A stretch of DNA of 64,000 bases from Pontibacillus chungwhensis BH030062 (lineage in GTDB: Bacteria; Bacillota; Bacilli; Bacillales; BH030062), in contig NZ_AVBG01000017.1 of the NCBI RefSeq assembly GCF_000770675.1, positions 1-64,000 on the forward strand. The letters are read 5' to 3'. Shown piece after piece: positions 49,792 through 57,738 of the stretch. The notes below the pieces were generated by a model. It saw only the letters and a list, made by a program, of their open reading frames with translations. It did no database searches and was not told where the DNA came from. The translations under genes and the position numbers were made by a program. Each line of letters starts with the position of its first letter. The stretch's first letter is position 1.

Positions 49792-50217
49792 CTAACCGAT
49801 GTTTGCGGCAATTTCTCCTGCGATTGTCTGTAGTTGCTCGGGCGAATAGGCGTCAGAGTGCTCTTCCCATTTCGCACCAAATCCATCATTCTTCCCGTAT
49901 CGAGGAATAAGATGAATATGTAGGTGGAATACAGACTGTCCTGCTGCTTCTTCGTTGTTATTAAGAACATTTAACCCAACCGGCTCATAAGTAGCTTTAA
50001 TCGCATTAGCGATTTTTGGAACACGAGAGAACACTTTCTCCGCTACATCAGAAGACGTTTCGTACACGTTTTTGACATGATCTTTAGGGATGACAAGTGT
50101 ATGCCCCTTTGTAACTTGGCTAATGTCTAGAAAAGCATACACATCTTCATCCTCATACACTTTCGCAGAAGGAATCTCTCCATCGCGAATTTTACAAAAG
50201 ATACAATCTTGGCTCAT
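49792..50217 (-). CDS. hit: HIT family protein, 141 aa
   Basis: Histidine-triad nucleotide hydrolase: CIFCKIRDGEIPSAKVYEDE at the N-terminus, VIPKDHVKNVYE, and the triad HLHIHLIPRYG (HxHxHxx, about residues 97-107), with an N-terminal CxxC Zn half-site. Acts on nucleotidyl or aminoacyl-nucleotide phosphoramidates. Divergent from ecsA as in B. subtilis, but separated by the H/I element pair. GGAGGAGAT precedes the ATG. Confidence 0.93.
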   Translation of the reverse strand: MSQDCIFCKIRDGEIPSAKVYEDEDVYAFLDISQVTKGHTLVIPKDHVKNVYETSSDVAEKVFSRVPKIANAIKATYEPVGLNVLNNNEEAAGQSVFHLHIHLIPRYGKNDGFGAKWEEHSDAYSPEQLQTIAGEIAANIG

Positions 50218-50318
50218 CTGATCTCCTCCATTTCAGCCCATGGCTATATTGTGTATATATCGTATCAGAAAACAGGACAAGTTCCAATTTGCAAGACGTG
50301 AATTTAAATTGAGCAAAT

Positions 50319-50496
50319 GTTTCCGTTTGCCATGGTTGTGTGTAAGGTGGGCCTGGAAACCACTCGCTTTCCTGTGGGGAGCTGGTGAGCCTCCTCAACC
50401 GGCAAAGCCGGTCTCCGGGGTCTCACTAGACTCTTCTTCCCACGGGAGTCTCGCAGTTTCCAGGCCCACCTTTTCCGAACTAGAGGTAACGGAAAC
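50319..50496 (+). repeat. Palindromic element copy H (forward, pairs with I)
   Basis: Outer arms GTTTCCGTT/AACGGAAAC; inner stem AAGGTGGGCCTGGAAAC and GGCCCACCTT (50344-50472); loop motifs CACTCGCTTTCC and GGAGTCTCGCA; apical hairpin ACCGGC-AAA-GCCGGT. Nearly identical to B except that the stem base C-G is changed to T-A on both arms (compensatory). Confidence 0.88.
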
Positions 50497-50533
50497 AAGC
50501 TACATCTAGATTTAAGGCCCAACTTAAGCCGCG

Positions 50534-50711
50534 GGGTCGTTAAACCAAATAATAGCAAGGGGTGTCTGGGGCACGGGGAGACTCCTGCGGGAGAAAGAGG
50601 TCGACGAGACCCCGCAGGGCATGTTTTTTGCCCGAGGAGGCTCGACAGCTCGCCCGCGGAAAGCGAGTCGTTCCCCAGACACCCCTATCCGCTCAACAAA
50701 CGTACCGACCC
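50534..50711 (-). repeat. Palindromic element copy I (reverse, pairs with H)
   Basis: Outer arms GGGTCG/CGACCC; inner stem GGGGTGTCTGGGG/CCCCAGACACCCC (50559-50685); close relative of copy E 12 kb away. Inverted relative to H, 86 bp between inner stems. Confidence 0.88.
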
Positions 50712-51198
50712 TACTCCCATTTGATTTGTTCTCAACTATCATAACAAACAAAAGCAGAGTGCCTCATAAGAGACACCCTGCCTGTAAGAAGGTTTGGGAG
50801 ACGTTGGTATCCTTAACGGATGTTTGGGAAACACTTTGACACGCGTGGGGCTGCCACTAGTGTACAGAGATCATCGAAATGGACTCTGTAGAAACGTGTC
50901 TAAAGCTCGCGAATATACCTGCTGTCAACACCTCATTTAGTGAATGCGTGTTTTTATAAAGCTCTTACCAGATGGTGGAGTTTATCTCAGCGTGGTCTTT
51001 CACAGACACCTCATTTCAAATTTTAAGAAGAACTTAAACCTTGAACGTAGTGAACAGTGATTTGCTCCTGGACAACGTCTCCCGTTGCCTTCAAGAGTAT
51101 TATGGGCAGAATGGAACGATCTTATACAAAAAAGTAACGATTTTTTTGGCAAAGTGTCAGGGGAATGATAAAATTTGGAGAAGAAGAGAGGGATACAA
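50712..51198. other. 487-bp gene-free region before ecsA
   Basis: No ORF with a ribosome site and no recognisable RNA family. A TTGACA at about 50837 (plus) lacks a good -10. The ecsA promoter must lie here. Base composition is less AT-rich than neighbouring leaders, so it may be a decayed gene; I could not identify one. Confidence 0.4.
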
Positions 51199-51942
51199 AT
51201 GAAATCACTATTACATATTCAAGATCTTGTAGGTGGATACACGCACAAAAATGTTTTACATGGCATTTCATTTGATATACAGCCGGGTGAAATTGTAGGC
51301 TTAATTGGATTAAATGGAGCCGGTAAAAGTACAACGATTAAACATATTATTGGGCTGATGCAAGCGAAACAAGGTTCTGTAACAGTTAACGGAAAAACGT
51401 TTCAGGAAGACCCTGAGGGATACAGAAGTCAATTCTCCTATATTCCGGAGATGCCGATCCTTTATGAAGAGTTAACACTGCGGGAACACCTTCGTTTAAC
51501 CGCAATGGCTTATGGTTTAACAGAAGAGGTTTTTGAAGAGCGCTTACAGCCATTGCTAAAGGAATTTCGTTTAGAGAAGAAATTGGATTTCTTTCCTGTT
51601 CATTTCTCTAAAGGGATGCGTCAGAAGGTCATGATCATGTGTGCCTTTTTAGTGGAACCTTCTTTATATATTGTGGATGAGCCTTTTGTTGGGTTGGACC
51701 CGTTAGGTATTCAATCGTATTTGCAGTTAATGAACGAGATGAAAGACCAGGGCGCAGGCGTACTCATGTCGACACATATACTAGCCACAGCGGAACGTTA
51801 TTGTGATCGATTTGTTATTCTTCATGACGGGGAAATTCGTGCTAAAGGAACGCTTGAAGAACTGCGCAAGTCTTTCTCTATGCCAGATGCGACGTTAGAT
51901 GATCTCTACGTGCAGCTTACGAAGGAAGATGATCATGCTTAA
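51199..51942 (+). CDS. ecsA: EcsA ABC transporter ATPase, 247 aa
   Basis: Walker A GLNGAGKST, signature-like HFSKGMRQKVMIM, Walker B LYIVDEPFVGLDP, H-loop LMSTHILATAERYCD. The Ecs transporter in B. subtilis influences protein secretion, competence and intramembrane protease RasP activity. ATG 51199 follows GAGAGGGAT; the frame start 24 nt upstream has no site. It overlaps ecsB by 8 bp. Confidence 0.93.
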   Translation: MKSLLHIQDLVGGYTHKNVLHGISFDIQPGEIVGLIGLNGAGKSTTIKHIIGLMQAKQGSVTVNGKTFQEDPEGYRSQFSYIPEMPILYEELTLREHLRLTAMAYGLTEEVFEERLQPLLKEFRLEKKLDFFPVHFSKGMRQKVMIMCAFLVEPSLYIVDEPFVGLDPLGIQSYLQLMNEMKDQGAGVLMSTHILATAERYCDRFVILHDGEIRAKGTLEELRKSFSMPDATLDDLYVQLTKEDDHA

Positions 51943-53155
51943 GATTGATCCTCAAAAGCTGTGGCGGGGACGACTTGACTCTCATACAAAAGAGATGGGT
52001 CGTTATTTACGATTAATGTTCAATGATCATTTTTCTTTTGCTATGTTTTTCTTCTTAGCGGGTTTGACTTATAATTACCAGCAATGGTTGGCTACGTTAG
52101 ACTCAAGTTTTCCAACGGCTCTTGTGATGGGAGTAGTGTTCGCAAGCCTTTTGACGTATAGCCCCATTCGTACATTTCTAAGGGAAGCCGACTTAGTCTT
52201 TTTACTCCCGGCAGAACATCGGTTGGCGAGCTTTTTTAGAAGTGGAATTCTTTATAGCTTCTTCTTACAAGTTTTTGGGTTGCTATTTGTCGTTGTCGCT
52301 TTCGGTCCGCTTTATTTTACAACGTATTCAGGAAGAGCGACGTCTGAATTTGTTTTATTTGGAATTGTGATTTTGATTCTAAAGGGATGGAACACGCTCT
52401 CTCATTGGTGGGAATTAAACAGTCGATTTGGGATGAGTGGATACATTGATCCAATATTGCGCTTTTTATTAAACGGGCTGACGATTTTATTCTTCGTTCG
52501 AGGAGACTGGATATTTGCAGGTGTAACCACCACCCTTTTCTTCGCTGTGATGATGTATGACTACAGCTTAGCTAAGAAGCGTAAGGGCATTGCTTGGGAC
52601 TTGTTAATTCAAAAAGACCAGCAGCGCATGCAGGTGTTTTATCGAATTGCCAATATGTTTACTGATGTACCACACCTAAAGAATAGTGTGAAGAAGCGAC
52701 ATTGGCTCGTTCGTTTGATAAAAAAACCGATTCCGTTTTCAAGTGATAAGACATTTGATTATTTGTATAGAATTACGTTTATCAGAAGTAGTGATTACCT
52801 TGGGTTATATATTCGTCTTGTTCTAATTGGCGGGGCTTTCGTCTATTTTGTGCCGAACATTTGGATGAAAATTGCGTTTAGCTTCTTGTTTCTTTACTTA
52901 AGTGGCTTTCAGATGGTTACGCTTTGGCACCATCATAGAGACGTATTGTGGCTTGATCTTTATCCTTTGCGAATAGAATCGAAGAGAAAAGCTCTTACGA
53001 AATGGTTATTCCTACTGTTGATTGTGAAAACGGCATTATTAGGTCTTGTTTTCCTGCTTGTAGGGGAATTAATGGGGTTAGCCATCGTATTAGTTGGTGG
53101 GTTGCTCTTTAGTTACTTTATGTCTTACAAGTATTTAACAAAACGATTAACATAA
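51935..53155 (+). CDS. ecsB: EcsB ABC transporter permease, 406 aa
   Basis: EcsB family: soluble start KIDPQKLWRGRLDSHTKEMG, then about eight to ten transmembrane helices with TYSPIRTFLREADLVFLLPA as a conserved block. ATG 51935 (GGAAG 6 nt before) or the in-frame ATG 51929 both lie in the ecsA end. A terminator separates it from ecsC. Confidence 0.93.
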   Translation: MLKIDPQKLWRGRLDSHTKEMGRYLRLMFNDHFSFAMFFFLAGLTYNYQQWLATLDSSFPTALVMGVVFASLLTYSPIRTFLREADLVFLLPAEHRLASFFRSGILYSFFLQVFGLLFVVVAFGPLYFTTYSGRATSEFVLFGIVILILKGWNTLSHWWELNSRFGMSGYIDPILRFLLNGLTILFFVRGDWIFAGVTTTLFFAVMMYDYSLAKKRKGIAWDLLIQKDQQRMQVFYRIANMFTDVPHLKNSVKKRHWLVRLIKKPIPFSSDKTFDYLYRITFIRSSDYLGLYIRLVLIGGAFVYFVPNIWMKIAFSFLFLYLSGFQMVTLWHHHRDVLWLDLYPLRIESKRKALTKWLFLLLIVKTALLGLVFLLVGELMGLAIVLVGGLLFSYFMSYKYLTKRLT

Positions 53156-53161
53156 CACCTT

Positions 53162-53195
53162 GCCGGCCCTTAAAACATGATTGGGTCGGCTTTTT
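53162..53195 (+). terminator. Terminator between ecsB and ecsC
   Basis: GCCGGCCC/GGGTCGGC stem (one G-T pair) followed by TTTTT. Confidence 0.75.
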
Positions 53196-53212
53196 GTATA
53201 GGAGGAAGTTTA

Positions 53213-53926
53213 ATGAGAACGCCTTATGAAGAGAGGAAACACCAGGAAGCTCTCCGCTGGGTAAAAGGCATGGAGAAGAGGAGCTCGATTGTGCAAAGGA
53301 AATCAAAAGTAGTGCAAACAACTATGAACAATTGGGTGCCTGAGCGTGTTCATAAAGTAGTATCACGAAGTGTGAAGCAAATGATTGAACTGTCGTTAAC
53401 GAGTTCTCATTATATCTATCCGATTCAAGTGAACGATGCGTGGAGTCTAAAGGAGCGAGAGGAGCAAGTTGAAGCAAGGCTGAAGGATTATAAGCGTACC
53501 GCTGCACTAGAAGGAGCAGGCACAGGAGCTGGTGGCATTGTTTTAGGAGTTGCCGATTTTCCATTACTCCTTAGTATTAAAATGAAGTTTCTATTCGATA
53601 CGGCCAGAATTTATGGGTTTTCGGTTGAAGATTATGAAGAGAGACTGTTTGTCCTGCATGTGTTTATGCTCGCTTTCTCAAGTGATGAGAAGCGCAAGGA
53701 GATTCTAAGGCGTGTGTTGAACTGGGAGCATGAAAAAGAAGGGGTAAAAGACGTAGACTGGAAGACGTTGCAACTAGAATACCGGGACTCGATTGATTTC
53801 GTTAAGATGTTACAGCTAATTCCTGGCTTTGGGGCGATTGTAGGTGCGTGGGCAAATACGAAGTTGTTGGAACAATTAGCGGAGACGGCTCAAAACGCCT
53901 ACCGTCTCCGCATAATGGGTTACTGA
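53213..53926 (+). CDS. ecsC: EcsC family protein, 237 aa
   Basis: EcsC domain: AALEGAGTGAGGIVLGVADF, PLLLSIKMKFLFDTARIYGF, and the C-terminal IPGFGAIVGAWANTKLLEQL. Amphipathic Gly-rich helices suggest membrane association. Function unknown, often beside ecsAB. ATG 53213 follows TAGGAGGAAG. Its stop overlaps that of convergent yhaA by 7 bp. Confidence 0.92.
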   Translation: MRTPYEERKHQEALRWVKGMEKRSSIVQRKSKVVQTTMNNWVPERVHKVVSRSVKQMIELSLTSSHYIYPIQVNDAWSLKEREEQVEARLKDYKRTAALEGAGTGAGGIVLGVADFPLLLSIKMKFLFDTARIYGFSVEDYEERLFVLHVFMLAFSSDEKRKEILRRVLNWEHEKEGVKDVDWKTLQLEYRDSIDFVKMLQLIPGFGAIVGAWANTKLLEQLAETAQNAYRLRIMGY

Positions 53927-55098
53927 TGATTTTGTTGATAGACAACGTAAGACTGAAATAGTGTTTTCGCAGCAATAGGAAGGGCGCGTTCATCGATATC
54001 AAATTTCGGATGGTGATGAGGGTAAACGTGTCCTTCTTTTTGTGCGCCTGTAAAGAAAAAGGCACCAGGTCGCTCGAGTATATAATAGGAGAAATCTTCT
54101 CCTGTCATAACGGGTTCAACATACTGGGCCTGGTCAACGCCTGGTGTGTTAGAGGCACCTTCGATAACCATCGCGGCTTCCTCAGGATGATTTACCACTG
54201 GAGGGTATCCTTTCATATAATTAAATTCATAACTTGCGTCGTGTGTGGTGCAAACACCTTTAATGTGTTTTTCCATCTCACGAATAACGAGTTCTTGCAC
54301 ATCGGGACTAAACGTGCGAACGGTCCCTTTTAACGTAGCTTTATCTGCGATGACGTTAAAGGTAGTACCAGCTTCAAATGTACCGACTGTGACAACGGCT
54401 GATTTCAATGGATCGAGCTTACGACTCACAATTTGTTGGAGAGAAGTCACAAGTTCTGAGCCTATAACGATAGAGTCCTTCGTCTGGTGAGGCTGTGCCC
54501 CGTGGCCGCCTTGCCCTTGAATGGTAATTTCAAAAGCATCTGCTCCCGCGAAGAAAGCTTCAGGAGCGGTTTCAATGGTGCCAACTGGTGTGTTGCTCCA
54601 AAGGTGTGTACCAAATACAGCATCAACGCCTTCAAGAGCACCGGCCTCAACCATCTGCTTGGCCCCACCAGGTGGGGTCTCCTCGGCATGTTGGTGTAAG
54701 AAAATGATGGTGCCTGGTATGTCCTCTTGGTGAGACTTTAATGCTTTGGCAAGGCACAGTAAAGAAGCGGTATGGCCGTCATGCCCGCAAGCATGCATTA
54801 CATTTGGAACTGTTGACTTGTAGGGAACGTCTTTTTCATCTTGTATAGGAAGCGCATCAAAGTCAGCGCGTAACGCAACCGTCTTACCAGGTTTCCCGCC
54901 TTCTAGTGTAGCAAGGATTCCGTTTCCTCCGACTCCTGTCTGATGGGGAATATCTAATTCTTTATAAAAATTTGATATATACTTGGATGTTTCTGTTTCT
55001 TGAAATGATAATTCAGGGTGTTGATGCAGGTAACGGCGAATATCGACCATTTCGTCATAATGAGCATCGATGTCTTGTAAGATTTTTTGTAAATCCAT
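53920..55098 (-). CDS. yhaA: M20D amidohydrolase (N-acyl-amino-acid/IAA-amino-acid hydrolase type), 392 aa
   Basis: M20D peptidase fold with metal/catalytic motifs LHQHPELSFQE, ALRADFDALPI, HACGHDGHTASLL, LHQHAEETPPGGAKQM and the dimerisation-domain QGQGGHGAQPHQTKD. MTGEDFSYY near the end supplies the last ligand. Hydrolyses N-acyl amino acids; natural substrate unknown. ATG 55098 follows GGAGGGAAATCC. Orthologous position to B. subtilis yhaA. Confidence 0.9.
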   Translation of the reverse strand: MDLQKILQDIDAHYDEMVDIRRYLHQHPELSFQETETSKYISNFYKELDIPHQTGVGGNGILATLEGGKPGKTVALRADFDALPIQDEKDVPYKSTVPNVMHACGHDGHTASLLCLAKALKSHQEDIPGTIIFLHQHAEETPPGGAKQMVEAGALEGVDAVFGTHLWSNTPVGTIETAPEAFFAGADAFEITIQGQGGHGAQPHQTKDSIVIGSELVTSLQQIVSRKLDPLKSAVVTVGTFEAGTTFNVIADKATLKGTVRTFSPDVQELVIREMEKHIKGVCTTHDASYEFNYMKGYPPVVNHPEEAAMVIEGASNTPGVDQAQYVEPVMTGEDFSYYILERPGAFFFTGAQKEGHVYPHHHPKFDIDERALPIAAKTLFQSYVVYQQNHQ

Positions 55099-55175
55099 GG
55101 ATTTCCCTCCTTGTGTTAGCCATATTATAACAAAGACGAAAAAATATGAATATACAGACAAATTAAAAGCGTTAG

Positions 55176-55486
55176 AGGCGTATTAGGTCCGTTACTTTAA
55201 TAACTGCTTTGAGCTGGATGGGGGACAACTCGCTTTCCTGCGGGGAGCTGGGAAGCCTCCTCGTTCGCTTTCGCTCTCTGTGGGGTCTTCCCTAGTTTAA
55301 AAGTGCAGGCGTGGTGCCTGGGGCCGTAAGGATAAGACAGCTTTTTGGAAAAGGCGATTAGCCTTTGTAAAAAAGATGACTTATCTCGCTAGGTCCTCCA
55401 CGCCGGAACTGGATAGGCTCCTTACCCCGCGGGAGTCTCGCAGTCCCCCATCCAGCGCTGGCTTTAGCAGTGCGAACGGAACGCCT
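55176..55486 (+). repeat. Palindromic element copy J (forward, composite, unpaired)
   Basis: Outer arms AGGCGT...TCCGTT and AACGGAACGCCT; inner stem CTGGATGGGGGAC/GTCCCCCATCCAG (55214-55455); loop motifs AACTCGCTTTCC and GGGAGTCTCGCA. It carries a nested palindrome at 55308-55404 in the same internal site (after CCCTAG) as copy C. No partner element is next to it. Confidence 0.85.
55308..55404 (+). repeat. Nested palindrome inside copy J
   Basis: 97 bp between GGCGTGG and CCACGCC. The reverse complement of its right part matches the start of the insert in copy C nearly perfectly. The insert plus short flanks (TTTAAAAGTGCA ... GGAACTGGA) is bordered by TAG on both sides, as after a small target duplication in CCTAGGCTCC of an uninterrupted copy such as D. 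Confidence 0.8.
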
Positions 55487-55611
55487 ATGAATGCTTGCCA
55501 GTAACCCTATCTAAATGAGAGAGAGCCAATGCGAACTTTATCTTGTTCTTTATAGAAAAAAGACTTGTCATCGGTAAAAAAAGTCACGATGCGTTTCATC
55601 TTGTCCGCACT

Positions 55612-55648
55612 AAAAAGCCGAACCGCTACATGCGGTTCGGCTTTTTTA
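55612..55648. terminator. Terminator after the ferritin-like gene
   Basis: AAAAGCCGAACCGC-TACAT-GCGGTTCGGCTTTTTT, perfect 14-bp stem, usable in both directions. Confidence 0.9.
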
Positions 55649-55664
55649 CTATAAAGGATTACCC

Positions 55665-56102
55665 TTATTGCAAACGTGGGTCTGCTAATAGACGGTCCAT
55701 TTCTTCCATGTGGCCCGTTTCGTCTGCGATCATGTCGTCTAGTTTGACAACTAGTTCTGTGTAACCAAGTTCTTCGGCTTGTTCTTTACGCTCTTCGTAA
55801 CGACGAATTGTGTCTTGTTCTGCGCGTTTTGCTTCTTCAAGCATATCTTTAACGTCTGATAGTTGTTTAACTTCAGCTGGTTTTGTAGTTGGTGTGCCAC
55901 CTAGAGTTTTAATCTTCTCAGCTAGGTAAAGTGCATGACCTTGTTCATCACCAATTTCAGATTCGAAGAATGGTTTTAACACTTGATAGTAAAGTCCTTG
56001 AACGGTAGCAGCATTATATGTGTACATAATGCTTGCCGCATATTCGTGTGCTAAGTCTTCGTTTAAGCCATCAATTAGATTTTGTACTTTTTGATCCATC
56101 AT
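55665..56102 (-). CDS. Bacterioferritin/Dps-like ferritin-fold protein, 145 aa
   Basis: Four-helix bundle with di-iron ligand pattern: NEDLAHEYAASIMY (E), FESEIGDEQGHALYLAEKI (ExxxH-type region), EEAKRAEQDTIRRYEERK (E) and DDMIADETGHMEEMD (ExxH). Size fits mini-ferritins. Probably stores or detoxifies iron. Start is ATG 56102 or 56099 behind AGGGGTG. Monocistronic with its own terminator. Confidence 0.82.
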   Translation of the reverse strand: MMDQKVQNLIDGLNEDLAHEYAASIMYTYNAATVQGLYYQVLKPFFESEIGDEQGHALYLAEKIKTLGGTPTTKPAEVKQLSDVKDMLEEAKRAEQDTIRRYEERKEQAEELGYTELVVKLDDMIADETGHMEEMDRLLADPRLQ

Positions 56103-56228
56103 AATCACCCCTGTTTAGATTTGTTCGTTGTGTATATCCTGTCGCACAATATCAATGTACCCTGATGAAAAAAAACTAAACATCTGTCTTAAGCCTTAGT
56201 AAAATAGATGAGAAAGGAGAGGAATAGA

Positions 56229-56906
56229 ATGGAATCATATTTAAGTTTTTCTAAAAAGTCTTTGTACATTTTAGGGGTAGTCATACTAGGCGTGTCGCTC
56301 ATGTTAATGGCCCTGGTGATGACAGAGCAGGCTGGTTTGATCGATGAATGGGCAGCTCAGTTTGCTGCTGGGTCAGGGAAGGGATTGCACCAATTCTTTT
56401 CTGTACTCACACCGTTCGGTTCAGGGAAGGTTCTTGGACCAGTCGCACTTTTCTTTGTCTTCTTAATAGGAGTCGTTAAGAAAGACTGGATCCAGGCCCT
56501 TATGATGTTTATAGGTGTACTAATGGGCTATGGGTTTAATATTGTATTGAAGAGTATGGTTGCAAGAGATCGTCCCGTTATTAATGAAGGGGTTGAAGGC
56601 TTTAGCTTTCCTAGTGGTCACGCAATGGTTTCGTTGATTTGCGCTGTACTGGCTTTTTATTTCCTGAGTAGAAAGGCACGTTCAAAGGTAGTGGTTGCGA
56701 TAAGTTCGGTTGTGGGTTTTACCCTTGTATTCTTAATCGGAATCAGTCGGGTATTTGAAGGAGCTCACTATTTCTCAGATGTGTTAGCAGGCTTTACGTT
56801 TGGGTTTGTTTTTGCAGGCGTATGGATTGTGTTGTACGAATGGCTAGAGAAGAGGACCAATCTCCGTCTAGAGGCGGAGGAGAAGACCACCCGTAGCATG
56901 TTCTAA
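56229..56906 (+). CDS. PAP2-family membrane phosphatase, 225 aa
   Basis: Six transmembrane helices with the PAP2 triad motifs: KSMVARDRP (KxxxxxxRP, about 112-120), FPSGHAM (PSGH, about 131-137) and SRVFEGAHYFSDVLAG (SRxxxxxHxxxD, about 176-191). Members dephosphorylate undecaprenyl pyrophosphate (BcrC) or phosphatidylglycerol phosphate. Standing just before liaFSR, a lipid-II-cycle stress system, a bactoprenol pyrophosphatase role is attractive but inferred. ATG 56229 follows AGGAGAGG. Confidence 0.88.
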   Translation: MESYLSFSKKSLYILGVVILGVSLMLMALVMTEQAGLIDEWAAQFAAGSGKGLHQFFSVLTPFGSGKVLGPVALFFVFLIGVVKKDWIQALMMFIGVLMGYGFNIVLKSMVARDRPVINEGVEGFSFPSGHAMVSLICAVLAFYFLSRKARSKVVVAISSVVGFTLVFLIGISRVFEGAHYFSDVLAGFTFGFVFAGVWIVLYEWLEKRTNLRLEAEEKTTRSMF

Positions 56907-56970
56907 AAGATAAGTAAAAGCGCTAAGATAAATATAGAGATAGGGCTTACTTAGGAAAAGGGTGGTTACA

Positions 56971-57729
56971 ATGAAACGCGTTAGTTTTACAAATTTTATT
57001 CTTGCTTTGGTATTGATTGTTGGTGGAACTTTCATATTAATGGCGAATCTTGACGTTATTTCCCTGGAAATGTGGCAATTATTTTCTTATAGTTATCCTT
57101 TTATACTCCTTGTTGTAGGGCTAAAGTTCATTCTAGATAGTATACTTAAAAGAGATGACCGCTTTGGGTTGGGAGTTTTAACTTCTGTGTTCGCTGCTCT
57201 TTTAGTTATGGATCGCTTTGAGTGGATTACCTTTACAGCGGGGGATATCTGGTTACTATGGCCATTAATCTTCGTCATTATTGGTTTTAGAATCTTTCTT
57301 TCAAAAGGGACGAAACCAAAAGTTGAAATCCGATTCGATGACGATCATCAAGATGAAAGTTTCAAAAGAAAGAAGAGTGCGATTGGAGATTACTCTTTCA
57401 CGAGCAGTGATTGGGCAGTGGAACCGATGAACTTATGGAATGCGGTTGGGGATTACAAGTTTGATTTCACAAAGGCGTTTATTCCTGAGAAAGATACTCC
57501 CTTTAAGCTTTCAGGAATCGTTGGGGATGTGAAGATTCTAATGCCTGAAAATGTAGCCTTTCGAGTGGAGGCGAATGTGAAGACCGGTGATATACGTATT
57601 CTTGAGCAAAAGGCAGACGGATTTAATCGTGTCATGAGTTACCAGACACCTGATTATGAAACTTCAACACGTAAAGTTACATTCTATATTAACTTAAAAG
57701 TGGGCAATATACGCCTGGACCGAGTGTAG
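56971..57729 (+). CDS. liaF: LiaF-like negative regulator of LiaRS, 252 aa
   Basis: Four N-terminal helices (about 8-115), then a cytosolic beta-rich domain (DUF2154-type, about 130-252: GDYSFTSSDWAVEPMNLWNA, VGDVKILMPENVAFRVEANV, KTGDIRILEQK, KVTFYINLKVGNIRLDRV). LiaF keeps the LiaS kinase off without envelope stress. ATG 56971 follows AAAAGGGTGG. 64 bp after the PAP2 gene and just ahead of liaS. Confidence 0.9.
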   Translation: MKRVSFTNFILALVLIVGGTFILMANLDVISLEMWQLFSYSYPFILLVVGLKFILDSILKRDDRFGLGVLTSVFAALLVMDRFEWITFTAGDIWLLWPLIFVIIGFRIFLSKGTKPKVEIRFDDDHQDESFKRKKSAIGDYSFTSSDWAVEPMNLWNAVGDYKFDFTKAFIPEKDTPFKLSGIVGDVKILMPENVAFRVEANVKTGDIRILEQKADGFNRVMSYQTPDYETSTRKVTFYINLKVGNIRLDRV

Positions 57730-57738
57730 GTGATGAGA

